Shown here one piece after another: positions 20,001 to 27,078 of a stretch of 64,000 bases of DNA. Origin of the DNA: Novosphingobium jiangmenense (lineage in GTDB: Bacteria > Pseudomonadota > Alphaproteobacteria > Sphingomonadales > Sphingomonadaceae); contig NZ_JADQDC010000007.1 in NCBI RefSeq assembly GCF_015694345.1, positions 124,001 through 188,000 on the forward strand, in the 5' to 3' direction. The first letter of the stretch is position 1. Every line of letters begins with the position of its first letter. Both the position numbers and the translations under genes were made by a program. The notes beneath the pieces were generated by a model that saw only the letters and a program-made list of their open reading frames with translations, was not told where the DNA came from and made no database searches.

Positions 20001-20077
20001 CGCAATCCGGCGAAATGCGCGCTCAACAATGCGTGAAGTTGCTCGATTTCGGCGCCGCTTTCGATTGCCCCCTCCAT
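17030..20077 (-). CDS. Unknown 1,015-aa protein coupled to the SNF2 ATPase
   Basis: Large soluble protein with no transmembrane segment, signal peptide or recognised motif. The N-terminal 300 residues are helical with a basic stretch around 265-285 (RKRQRALEAQPKVRPRRR). The middle (about 430-640) looks beta-rich, possibly immunoglobulin-like. The C-terminal third is helical with an acidic patch near 905-925 (NLDDDVDVGEVSE). It is first in unit B with a 4-nt overlap into the SNF2 gene, suggesting the two products form a complex. No clear Shine-Dalgarno precedes the ATG. Could be the target-recognition subunit; function unknown. Confidence 0.65.
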   Translation of the reverse strand: MEGAIESGAEIEQLHALLSAHFAGLRAERGDAPIYLFEHDFDNADLKMLSAAVRSSLARYPIESHWWVPRHLPLLVAATEIGYVYRGTGTDFWPIFGEQLGQTSLGDRGALSSLFRQSVARLGLAQPPETPWNFAFCHIAWPVLHAILPIELHQPLARAVRDVRSHIDLGASDAELIAPVRNRARLAGGVRLIAWLEDHYTAAAVIRQLLQPSGNHGITSSALKRIAADLAQNESANNALREARKRQRALEAQPKVRPRRRAEIEPKFAPLMLRKIEQRLSLALKIPQMEQAARDGARSALDAIRWRAFLWGDGRPVPGRNIFSDFPLPVQIDVFPEPDTPLIADVAALPIAQQAKDFLGSLRVASAAPILFSDFSDDGDALQRTGAVIADSGHCIVLVGPVQTAPPEAEQLGRVAGLRGYRLDVADPANQAWLASMGFAVRKTTRFSWIGDAEIEQHRPIRRFRVGSFIAFELSSPGGNCEARLTAPDGNQSVLSGTDTLLAGFAAKDVGLYRLRYGAGEEQLFEVIAVDDALRLLTIDIDAGTASTTDLADRQITLRFDSVATVQEAELQLMLYCDGRAVKVVREILPDTPCRLGGDHMIWDHLLDTDTVEQLLSARRAELCLTVAGLVETSFAFEQATAPFAWSKQADGQLVASDESGNLEVFAAVPQQPLMLAPGTNFATIDDVKLFRAGHGRPLQTGGYCVGPRIWRLGDAPSARKPDRLLRQFEVARARDCEADGRNIVDALIGWAAAGVDHPVTQFRRGQIVRQLEGWMVEQICGHAWSQRENALAEHKGRSFVEAFLAACARLNIGYCSLQMSRAQRALLDRILMRLIDARALPITLDTSREPIEEDVGVALDEVFYDAYVALADDIESVGDMCPFNLDDDVDVGEVSENWDKALRAAAREAALIELVDLLRPLDAGDTLSLADFESMLPDDVVDLLNDWISKNRPPHHARQWNRDLVESAYWLFARPAVAARLSWKAAAERLLADRFSARAIRYAALRAGTSLRVE

Positions 20078-20314
20078 TGCGCCCGAAAAAGCGCATCAAC
20101 TCTTCGGCCATGTTGCCTCGGCATCTTCGGCCTGAAAACCAAAACTTTGCCTAACCTCCATTCATTTGCGGTGATTGCATCAGTTCGGCGACGGGAACCA
20201 CATACGAGGTCTCGTCAGCAAAAATAATTTTGATGTTGGCGCACCGGCACGCTAAAAACTGGCGATAGTGAAGATGCCACCTGCGGCCATGTGCCGCGAT
20301 CACCGGAGGACATC
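20078..20314. promoter_or_regulatory. Divergent control region of units B and C with repeated dyad
   Basis: 237 nt between the divergent 1,015-aa gene and the first MORC-like gene. It contains GCGGCCATGTGCCGC at 20,283-20,297, an inverted repeat GCGGC/GCCGC around CATGT, and a degenerate relative CGGCCATGTTGCC at 20,105-20,117 close to the minus-strand start. A second exact copy of the 15-mer occurs upstream of the sigma-like gene. These are candidate binding sites for one regulator controlling the whole island. Confidence 0.45.
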
Positions 20315-22252
20315 ATGCTTGAAGCCAACGACCGGCTGCTCACCGAGATTGAGCGGCAGGAAAAATATCTGGCCCGGTTGCCGGAAGATTTTCCATTCCC
20401 CTTATTCAACGCTGCGCAAGCGCTCGAATCGCAGCGCCGCAGCGGATATCGCAACACCGCAGCTGCCGCGCGTGAGATTGTCGACAACGCTATAGAGGCG
20501 AAGGCGACCCGCATTGATATCTGCTTCGAGCGGCCGCGCCAATTGAAGCCACACCAGCGCGCGGAATCACTGGCAGGGATTGCATTTATCGACAACGGGT
20601 CGGGCATGCTCCCGAAGATGGCGCGGTATGCCCTATCCTGGGGTGCGGGCACACATTTCGACGACCCCGGCTTCATCGGCAAGTTTGGTTTCGGGCTACC
20701 TAATGCGTCGATCAATCAGACGCGACTGGTCGAGGTCTACACCAAGACTGTCGAAGCGAGCGCCGTAACCAAGGCGACTCTTGATGTCCGCGCCGTCAAA
20801 GCGCACGGCCTGCATTCAGTTGAACCGACCGTCGAAGCGACGCTTCCCGAGTTCGTACAAGCATATCTCGACAAGGAAGGCCTCGCTTTCGACCACGGCA
20901 CAATCGTCGTCTGGGTCGAGCCCGACCGGCTATCCTATAAAACGCCGGCACTCATGAAAGAGCATTTGCTCGACGACTTCGGCGTGACCTACCGTTATCT
21001 GCTTGATCGTGTGTCGCTTTATATCGACAAGACACAGGTCGCGCCGGTCGATCCGTTGTTCCTTACCCCGAGCGCCCGTTACTATCTCGATGAAGCCAAG
21101 GGTGGCTCTAGGATGAGCGCCGACTACAACATTCCGGTCAAGTATACGCGCGATGCGGAGACGGGGGCGATGACGCTATCTAAAGTGGAATCGCTCGGCG
21201 AGATCAGCCGCGACGACCCGCTTCTGGAGGCCGCGGGCGCAATTTATGTTCGCGTCGCCCGCTTTCCCTATGGTTTCGCCGAAGCAGCGCCAAGCAAGCA
21301 GAAGGCGACCACCGACGCGCATCGCCGCTTCGAAATCCGCAAAACCCGACGTGGCATGTCGTTCGTCCGTGCAGGGCGGGAGATTGAGACTGTCGATGTC
21401 TTCCCGAAATCGGTGAAGGATCACGCCAAAGGCCTCGGTGACTGGCCGCTCCTTCAGTCCTATGCCTATCACTGGGGTGTCGAGGTGCGCTTCGATCCCG
21501 AACTCGACGAAGTGTTCGGCATCACCAACGACAAGCAGACCGTGCGTCCGATCGAGGATCTATGGCGGTTGTTTGCGCTGGAGGAGATTGATGCTCAACT
21601 TGGCCGCGAGCAAGCCTTTCAACGGAAGATGCGCCGTGAGGAGCGGCTCAAGCAACAGGCTAAGGCGGAGAAATCGGCGGAGCCTACCCATGCCGAAAAC
21701 GCTGCCGCTGCCGCCGATGGTATGTCAGGATACAAGCCCCGTGTCGCTGACCGCATCAAGGCCGAGGTGCGCGAGAAATTCGAAGAACAGGCGGCGGCAC
21801 GTTCCAAGGTCGAGGCCAGTTCGATCGAGGCCGCGCGCAAGGCCTTGGAGGAGGAAGCCAAACGGCGACCGTACGTCATCGATTTCTACGACGAGGCGCG
21901 CGGGCCCTTCTACAAGCCAGATTGGCTCAATGGATCGCAAGTTGGCGTCCTCATCAACCGAGCGCATCCGTTCTTTCAAACGCTCTACAATCCGCTCCTG
22001 CGGATGGATGGCGGCGCGCAGGCCAAGCAGGCACTCGACATCTTGCTGATCGCGCTCGCCCGAGCCGAACTCAGTGTCGAGAACGAGGAGACAGCCAACT
22101 GGTATCTTACGCAGCGTGAGCGTGCTTGGAGTCAGTTCCTCAACGATGCCTACACATCGCTTCAGCAGAAGATGGCGCCAGTCGATGAGGAATCAGCTGA
22201 AACCGGTGACGATCCGGTAGGAGGTGAAGCGGCACTCGAAGCAGCCGAATGA
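20315..22252 (+). CDS. MORC-like GHKL ATPase 1
   Basis: 645 aa from the ATG at 20,315, chosen because GGAGGA lies 4 nt upstream; a GTG at 20,291 is possible but has no such site. The Bergerat-fold ATPase shows an N box with E54, D57 and N58, G1 DNGSG at 93-97 and G2 GKFGFG at 122-127. An S5-like domain supplies a likely catalytic lysine, K407 in TNDKQ. Residues 420-520 are highly charged and probably coiled coil. The C-terminal region contains INRAHPFF, shared in pattern with the second ATPase. These features fit the MORC/MutL/Hsp90 class, which act as ATP-driven dimeric clamps. It opens unit C; 155 nt separate it from the sigma-like gene. Confidence 0.8.
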   Translation: MLEANDRLLTEIERQEKYLARLPEDFPFPLFNAAQALESQRRSGYRNTAAAAREIVDNAIEAKATRIDICFERPRQLKPHQRAESLAGIAFIDNGSGMLPKMARYALSWGAGTHFDDPGFIGKFGFGLPNASINQTRLVEVYTKTVEASAVTKATLDVRAVKAHGLHSVEPTVEATLPEFVQAYLDKEGLAFDHGTIVVWVEPDRLSYKTPALMKEHLLDDFGVTYRYLLDRVSLYIDKTQVAPVDPLFLTPSARYYLDEAKGGSRMSADYNIPVKYTRDAETGAMTLSKVESLGEISRDDPLLEAAGAIYVRVARFPYGFAEAAPSKQKATTDAHRRFEIRKTRRGMSFVRAGREIETVDVFPKSVKDHAKGLGDWPLLQSYAYHWGVEVRFDPELDEVFGITNDKQTVRPIEDLWRLFALEEIDAQLGREQAFQRKMRREERLKQQAKAEKSAEPTHAENAAAAADGMSGYKPRVADRIKAEVREKFEEQAAARSKVEASSIEAARKALEEEAKRRPYVIDFYDEARGPFYKPDWLNGSQVGVLINRAHPFFQTLYNPLLRMDGGAQAKQALDILLIALARAELSVENEETANWYLTQRERAWSQFLNDAYTSLQQKMAPVDEESAETGDDPVGGEAALEAAE

Positions 22253-22325
22253 TTTTTAGCGGCCGCCGCACGAACGCCCGCATTCTTGCAATTAAGTGAA
22301 CTACAGCTCGAGACCAGTGTCGGCG

Positions 22326-22340
22326 GCGGCCATGTGCCGC
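22326..22340. promoter_or_regulatory. Second exact copy of the GCGGC-CATGT-GCCGC dyad
   Basis: Identical over 15 bases to the site at 20,283-20,297; the bases that follow are also similar (AATCAACC versus GATCACC). It lies 67 nt before the ATG of the sigma-like gene, in the only sizeable gap inside unit C. Candidate operator or activator site; not known from the literature to me. Confidence 0.45.
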
Positions 22341-22407
22341 AATCAACCACGCTGCATCGGCCTTCAGCTGAATTGTCGAAGGTCTTTGCAGCGAAAGGAG
22401 ATTCCGC

Positions 22408-23058
22408 ATGCGCGGCGTCACTCTGGATAATTTGCTTACGGCCGCCCTGACCGGGCAGCCCTACCATCAACTCCGTCTCGGTCGCGAGGCCAAGCGCTAC
22501 GCGCGCCGCATCACATATCGCGCCTGCCCCGATTTCCCCGAGGATCGCCACGAGGAGGTCGCCCACGAGGCGTTCGTCACGCTGTGGTGGCGCGGCGCCG
22601 GTGTCCTGTCCCAAGGCACGGCACTCAAGGCCTTCCGCAAGGCGGTGATCGCGGCTGTCCGCACTGTCCGCCGAGGTTATGCCGCGCCGGGCGATCGCTC
22701 TCGTCCCCCCTCTCGCAAGGCGCCGCCAACTCCCTCGCGCGTTGCGGCCGAGCACATCGGCATGATCCCCGACTATGAGACCCTGGCCCGCGCAACCATG
22801 ACCAAGGGTGAGCACAGCTATGTCGATCTCGATCGCCTGCCATCGGCAGACGCGGCTGCCGAAATCACGGCGATCGAAACGCGCATCGACATCAACCGCA
22901 TCCTAGCCACCGCACCCACGCCGGTTGCGACGGCACTCAAACTCATCCACACGGAAAATATTCCCGTCGCCGAGGTTGCCGAAATAGTCGCTCTCAGCCG
23001 CTTCCAACTCCATCGCCGGATCGGCGCCTTCCAAGCGACATGGGCTGCGGCGGCCTGA
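22408..23058 (+). CDS. Sigma-70-like helix-turn-helix protein of the defence island
   Basis: 216 aa. The N-terminal part (RHEEVAHEAFVTLWW and surrounding helices) resembles sigma region 2, and the C-terminal IHTENIPVAEVAEIVALSRF followed by a basic helix resembles the region 4 helix-turn-helix. A proline/arginine-rich linker joins them. It could recruit RNA polymerase to the island promoters or serve as a DNA-binding adaptor for the ATPases. AGGAG lies 7 nt before the ATG. The next start is 1 nt after its stop, so it is tightly coupled to the second MORC-like gene. Degenerate relative to true ECF sigma factors; role uncertain. Confidence 0.65.
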   Translation: MRGVTLDNLLTAALTGQPYHQLRLGREAKRYARRITYRACPDFPEDRHEEVAHEAFVTLWWRGAGVLSQGTALKAFRKAVIAAVRTVRRGYAAPGDRSRPPSRKAPPTPSRVAAEHIGMIPDYETLARATMTKGEHSYVDLDRLPSADAAAEITAIETRIDINRILATAPTPVATALKLIHTENIPVAEVAEIVALSRFQLHRRIGAFQATWAAAA

Positions 23059-23059
23059 G

Positions 23060-24748
23060 ATGGCAAAGGATGACGGAGTGCAGGAGGCGAGCATCGACGC
23101 GGTGCTCGCCGCCCAGCGGGCCTATGCGGCGGCAAGCCGCGAAAGGTCCAAGTTCGGACTGATGGTCCCGGAAGCCTTCGTTCGAGGCATCCGGGATCTT
23201 GGCTATCGAAGCAACGGTGATGCGATCGCCGAACTCATCGACAATGCGTTGCAGGCTTATGCCGATCGCATCGACATCGTCTTTGGCTACGACGGTACGA
23301 CGTCGGTCAAAAAGCCCACCCAGGTAGCGGTGATTGACAATGGGCACGGTATGGAGCCCGACATGATCCGAATGGCGGTTATGTGGGGCGGCACGCACCG
23401 CGAAAATGACCGCATTGGGCTTGGGCGATACGGCTATGGCCTGCCGTGCGCCTCGGTGAGCTTGGGCCGGCGCTTCACAGTGTATTCGGCAACGCTTGGA
23501 GGGGCTTGGCATAGTGTCAGGCTTGATCTCGACGCTCTCGCCGAAGGTGCCTATACCGATGCACATGGTGATATCGTTGTGCCGCCGGCAACGGTTGCGA
23601 CGTTGCCGCCATTCGTTGCCGAGCAGATTGCGCAAACGCATCCGGAGGGCTGGCGCTCCGGCACGGTCATTCTAATCGACAAACTCGACCGACTAGAATG
23701 GTCGACCGCGCAGGGCCTACGCGAAAATCTTTCTCGACAGTTTGGGGTGACATACCACAAGCTGCGGAATGCGGCGGCGATCTTCGTCGACAATGAATTT
23801 GTCGAGCCGATTGATCCGTTGTTTTTAACGTCCGACTTTCATTTGTTCGATCATGACGACGACCGAGCAGTGGCTCTTGATCCGGTCCGGGTCGAAGTCC
23901 GTGATTGCAACGGAGGGAATTTCTGCGGCGCAATTACCCTTCGATACGCTTGGTTGCCGCCAAGCTTCGGATCGGTTGACAAGACTCGCGACGCGGTCGG
24001 TCTCAATGCCAATCCGCGATTTGCCATCCTGAAGGATTTTCATGGGGTCATTTTCAGTCGTAATGGCCGGCTCATCGACGTACAAACTCGTACACCATGG
24101 ACAACGTTCATCAACAACGACCGCTACATCAAGGTCGAGCTCGAATTCTCGGCAACGCTCGACGAATTGTTCGGCGTGACCACGTCGAAGCAGCAGGTCA
24201 CCGTTTCCCCCCGCATCTGGGAATTGCTACAGCAAGCCGGCCTGCCGAAGGCGATCGAGCAGTTGCGGGGCAAGGTCAAGAACGCCAAGCTCCTACGGCG
24301 TCTCGCCGCCCTTACGCCTAGACCGGGCGAGCAGAGCTTGTCCGAACGCGCTATGGGTCGGACGGCCGAACTAGCTCACGGCTATCAGCGGCAGTTCGAC
24401 CTTGGGCTGCGAGCTTCGCCGTATCGTCTGCACTTTGAAAATCTCCCCGGTCAGGCCTTCTTCCGGATTGACCGCGCGGGCGGCGCGCGTACGCTTCATA
24501 TAAACACCGCTCACCGCTTCTACGAGGACATCTATGATGGGCCGTCGTCTACCCAAGAGGTTCGGACGGCCTTGGAAATCCTGTTGTTCAGCTTTGGTGA
24601 TGTGCTGCTCGACAAGAGCGTTGAGAGTGTGATTCAGATCGAACTTTGGTCGCGGCGGCTCGAGCTTGCGTTGGGCATGATGGCTCAGCATCTGGCCGAG
24701 AGCGACGATTTTGACGTCGGCCCATCTTCATGGATCGATGCCGTCTAG
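23060..24748 (+). CDS. MORC-like GHKL ATPase 2
   Basis: 562 aa. N box E58, D61, N62; G1 DNGHG at 93-97; G2 GRYGYG at 122-127; candidate S5 lysine K377 in TTSKQQ. Spacing of G1 and G2 is the same as in ATPase 1, and the ELFGVTTSKQ segment and a C-terminal INTAHRFY motif correspond to EVFGITNDKQ and INRAHPFF there. It lacks the long charged insert of ATPase 1. The two are diverged paralogues and may form a heterodimeric clamp. Starts 1 nt after the sigma-like gene. Confidence 0.8.
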   Translation: MAKDDGVQEASIDAVLAAQRAYAAASRERSKFGLMVPEAFVRGIRDLGYRSNGDAIAELIDNALQAYADRIDIVFGYDGTTSVKKPTQVAVIDNGHGMEPDMIRMAVMWGGTHRENDRIGLGRYGYGLPCASVSLGRRFTVYSATLGGAWHSVRLDLDALAEGAYTDAHGDIVVPPATVATLPPFVAEQIAQTHPEGWRSGTVILIDKLDRLEWSTAQGLRENLSRQFGVTYHKLRNAAAIFVDNEFVEPIDPLFLTSDFHLFDHDDDRAVALDPVRVEVRDCNGGNFCGAITLRYAWLPPSFGSVDKTRDAVGLNANPRFAILKDFHGVIFSRNGRLIDVQTRTPWTTFINNDRYIKVELEFSATLDELFGVTTSKQQVTVSPRIWELLQQAGLPKAIEQLRGKVKNAKLLRRLAALTPRPGEQSLSERAMGRTAELAHGYQRQFDLGLRASPYRLHFENLPGQAFFRIDRAGGARTLHINTAHRFYEDIYDGPSSTQEVRTALEILLFSFGDVLLDKSVESVIQIELWSRRLELALGMMAQHLAESDDFDVGPSSWIDAV

Positions 24749-24778
24749 TCTTGCGGCGCGCAATTTGCGATACGGAGC

Positions 24779-24798
24779 GGGGCCGCCAGCGCGGCCCC
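24779..24798 (+). repeat. GC-rich hairpin between MORC-like ATPase 2 and the DruA-family gene
   Basis: GGGGCCGC-CAGC-GCGGCCCC is a perfect 8-bp stem with a 4-nt loop, 31 nt after the ATPase stop. No U-tract follows, so it is not a standard terminator. It could tune expression of the downstream gene or mark an RNA-processing site. Its position also argues that the DruA-family protein starts after it. Confidence 0.55.
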
Positions 24799-24818
24799 AA
24801 TCTGTATCTGGAGGCTGG

Positions 24819-26849
24819 GTGTCCGCGAGCAAACCTACATTTGAACCAACGCGGTCGCGGGCCTTTTCTCCCTTCCTTGCGCCGAGCGAACATCAGCGCC
24901 TTCAGCAGGTTATTGACTTCACGGGTACGCCAGCCCCTGGCTTCGCCGATGAATTGCGCGCGCTTGCGCGCCGTTTTGTCGATGATGGCGATAGCCTGAA
25001 ACTACGTGCGATCTGCCTTCTTCTGGCGGACCTTTTTGAGCAGGGCTGGTCTGTCAGCACCGGCAACGACGGCGGCTTCCGTTTTCAACCGCCTGGCCTT
25101 GCGCGCGGCGCTGCGGAGACCGTCGAAGACATCAAGGTGCGTGTCCGTTTAACCATGCAGGCGGCCCGTTCGCGCCAACTTGCCGAGCCGTCGGTGCGGG
25201 CGTTCCTGGAACGCACCGAGAAGCGTCGCATTCGCCATGGCATCAAAGGGGCCGTGATTGATCTGATCGACGATGGAGCCGCGCTTGCAAGCGAACTCAC
25301 GAAGATTAGCGATCTCCCGTTCGAGGACCAGGACGCCGCGCTAGCTGGTCTCGTCGATCCAGTGATCGAGGTCTGTGAAGCCGGGCGGCACTGTGCTGAT
25401 ACGGGACTGCCGCTGATCGATATTTGGCGTTATTTCCGCCACACTTGGGCGCATGAATATCGGTCAATCCCAGGTCGGCAGATGCTCGTATTGATACGCA
25501 ATGCTGCCCGGCCCAACCGGCCGATCATGGGCATCGCAATGCTTGCAAGTCCGGTAATGCGGCTTACCGCGCGCGATCAATGGATCGGCTGGTTGCCGGA
25601 AAGCGCGAAACAACTCTATGAGCAGGGTTGCTGGACGGCAACTGCCTTCGCGCAGGCTCTCTGGAACCGGCTGCAGGCCTCAATCGATGAAATTCGATGG
25701 GACGATCTGGCGAGCAGGGCAGAGATTCGGTCTCCGAGTGAAGCGGTCGTGTTCCGTTTGGAGCAACGCGCAGCTGGCGCTGCGGCTGCGCGCGAAGCCG
25801 AATTGAAGGTCCATTTCGAGACGGAGCGTGGCTTAGGTGACGCCGTTCGCCCTCATCGGGGAAAGGTCAGATCCGTAACTACGGGTGCTGACTGGCTGGA
25901 CGCCTCGAACGACCTTCTTTTTGTGCGCAAGCGCGCTGAAGGTCTGGCGAAGCTTCTCTTCGCTAAACATGTGTTTCAGGCAGCCAAGCTGAAACGGGCC
26001 CCGGCACAGGCGCTGAAGTCACTCTTTGAAAGTCGAGACGGGAAGCGCGCGCTCGACACCGTGCTGGCTGAGTTTCGTAAGGCCGGCCTATCAAGCGAAG
26101 TTGCGGACGTCAGCATCTGCGGCGCCGTCCACCCGTATAACGAGTTGCTGTCCGGAAAACTGGTCGCCCTGCTGCTCGCCTCGCAGGAGGTGCGGGATGC
26201 CTATGCACACCGCTACGGTGGCCAGATCAGCATCATCGCGTCGCAGATGGCCGGTCGGCCAATAGTCAAATCCGCTAATCTCAAGCTGATTACAACAACC
26301 AGTCTCTATGGTGTGGGGTCGAGCCAGTACAACCGGCTAGTCCTCCGCGCGGCCGACCACGACGGGCTTCACCATGACCTGCGCTGGGGCGCAATTGGCA
26401 AGAGCCTAACTGGCGGCTTCGGCACGCTACATCTCGGACAAGAAACCGCCCAGGCACTTAGAGCAATGGCTTTCGAGCGCCACGATGCACGGCGAGTGAA
26501 TAATCGCTTCGGCGAAGGCACGAGCCCGCGGCTACGGCAAATCCGCGAGGGGCTCGATGCACTCGGAATAAAGAGCGACTCCATCCTGCATCATGCAACG
26601 CCGCGGATTTTCTACGGCTGTGAACTGGTCGCCGGCGCGCGCGATGCGCTTTTGGGTCTCGACAGCGGCGATGGCGCGGCTCCCAGCGTAGCAGTGATTG
26701 CCAAGGCTTGGCGGAAGCGCTGGCTGACAAAGCGCATCCGGCGCGAGGAAACACGAATGGCATTGGCGCGGCTGGGGCCGGTTAGCGTTCGCGCTAGCCT
26801 TCATGCCGATCCCGATGGGCAGTTTCGGCTGCCTATCGACCCTGCTTAG
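24819..26849 (+). CDS. druA: DruA-family protein (DUF4338)
   Basis: 676 aa from the GTG at 24,819, chosen because GGAGG lies 4 nt upstream. The frame also allows an ATG at 24,738 that overlaps the previous stop, but the intervening residues look non-coding and include the hairpin. Features I associate with DruA/DUF4338: RLTARDQWIGW near 248-258, SICGAVHPYNELLSGK near 432-446, TSLYGVGSSQYNRL near 494-507, and a Lys/Arg-rich C terminus. DruA is a component of Druantia type I; its biochemical role is not settled to my knowledge. It is last in unit C, 200 nt before the trb operon. Confidence 0.75.
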   Translation: MSASKPTFEPTRSRAFSPFLAPSEHQRLQQVIDFTGTPAPGFADELRALARRFVDDGDSLKLRAICLLLADLFEQGWSVSTGNDGGFRFQPPGLARGAAETVEDIKVRVRLTMQAARSRQLAEPSVRAFLERTEKRRIRHGIKGAVIDLIDDGAALASELTKISDLPFEDQDAALAGLVDPVIEVCEAGRHCADTGLPLIDIWRYFRHTWAHEYRSIPGRQMLVLIRNAARPNRPIMGIAMLASPVMRLTARDQWIGWLPESAKQLYEQGCWTATAFAQALWNRLQASIDEIRWDDLASRAEIRSPSEAVVFRLEQRAAGAAAAREAELKVHFETERGLGDAVRPHRGKVRSVTTGADWLDASNDLLFVRKRAEGLAKLLFAKHVFQAAKLKRAPAQALKSLFESRDGKRALDTVLAEFRKAGLSSEVADVSICGAVHPYNELLSGKLVALLLASQEVRDAYAHRYGGQISIIASQMAGRPIVKSANLKLITTTSLYGVGSSQYNRLVLRAADHDGLHHDLRWGAIGKSLTGGFGTLHLGQETAQALRAMAFERHDARRVNNRFGEGTSPRLRQIREGLDALGIKSDSILHHATPRIFYGCELVAGARDALLGLDSGDGAAPSVAVIAKAWRKRWLTKRIRREETRMALARLGPVSVRASLHADPDGQFRLPIDPA

Positions 26850-27078
26850 GCGCACTTTCATAACCTACGGCCGCGGGATGCTTTGACCACCTCAAGGCGG
26901 ACTGTCCGGATCGTCCAACATTTCCGAAGCAGCAAGTTCCAACTTCGCCAGCGCTTCTGACTTTTCGCCAGCTTACTCCGGCCGCAAAAAGCTGTTGCGT
27001 GACTACAGATTGATGTCTCCTTGATCTGCCTCGCGAGCGCAGCCGGTGGTCGGCTGCCTCGCCTCCGCGAGGCAATTA
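26850..27078. promoter_or_regulatory. Region upstream of trbB with RBS-sequestering hairpin
   Basis: 229 nt, no gene. TGCCTCGC-CTCC-GCGAGGCA at 27,055-27,074 is a perfect 8-bp stem. The only good ribosome site for trbB, GAGG at 27,069-27,072 (6 nt before the ATG), is inside the 3' arm and would be closed. The same 8-mer as the 5' arm, TGCCTCGC, recurs at 27,027-27,034, so two competing stems can form. A translational switch for the mating operon is possible. This is also the right junction of the island. Confidence 0.5.

Larger units (their letters stand above)
4536..27078. other. Composite Druantia/MORC-like defence island inserted between copG and trbB
   Basis: Nine genes in three units: DruE-like helicase, NERD-SF1 helicase and a 331-aa unknown (+); a 1,015-aa unknown and a SNF2 helicase (-); a MORC-like ATPase, a sigma-like protein, a second MORC-like ATPase and a DruA-family protein (+). 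Units A and B meet tail to tail with only 3 nt between stops, and genes within units overlap or nearly touch, which suggests long co-inheritance. Known: DruE and DruA belong to Druantia; prokaryotic MORC/MutL-like ATPases have been described beside restriction-type helicases. Inferred: a single defence locus or two neighbouring ones. Confidence 0.6.

Noticed and set aside
20315..24748. GHKL proteins as histidine kinases or MutL
   Set aside because: No dimerisation-phosphoacceptor, receiver or sensor domain, and no MutL C-terminal endonuclease motif; S5-type lysine and paired arrangement fit MORC-like ATPases.
5036..26849. Island as a DISARM or BREX system
   Set aside because: No methyltransferase, phospholipase-D DrmC, split DrmA/DrmB, PglZ or BrxC-like gene was seen; DruE-like plus DruA-family content fits better.
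27055..27074. Hairpin before trbB as a transcription terminator
   Set aside because: No U-tract on either strand and it overlaps the ribosome site, so a translational role is more likely.
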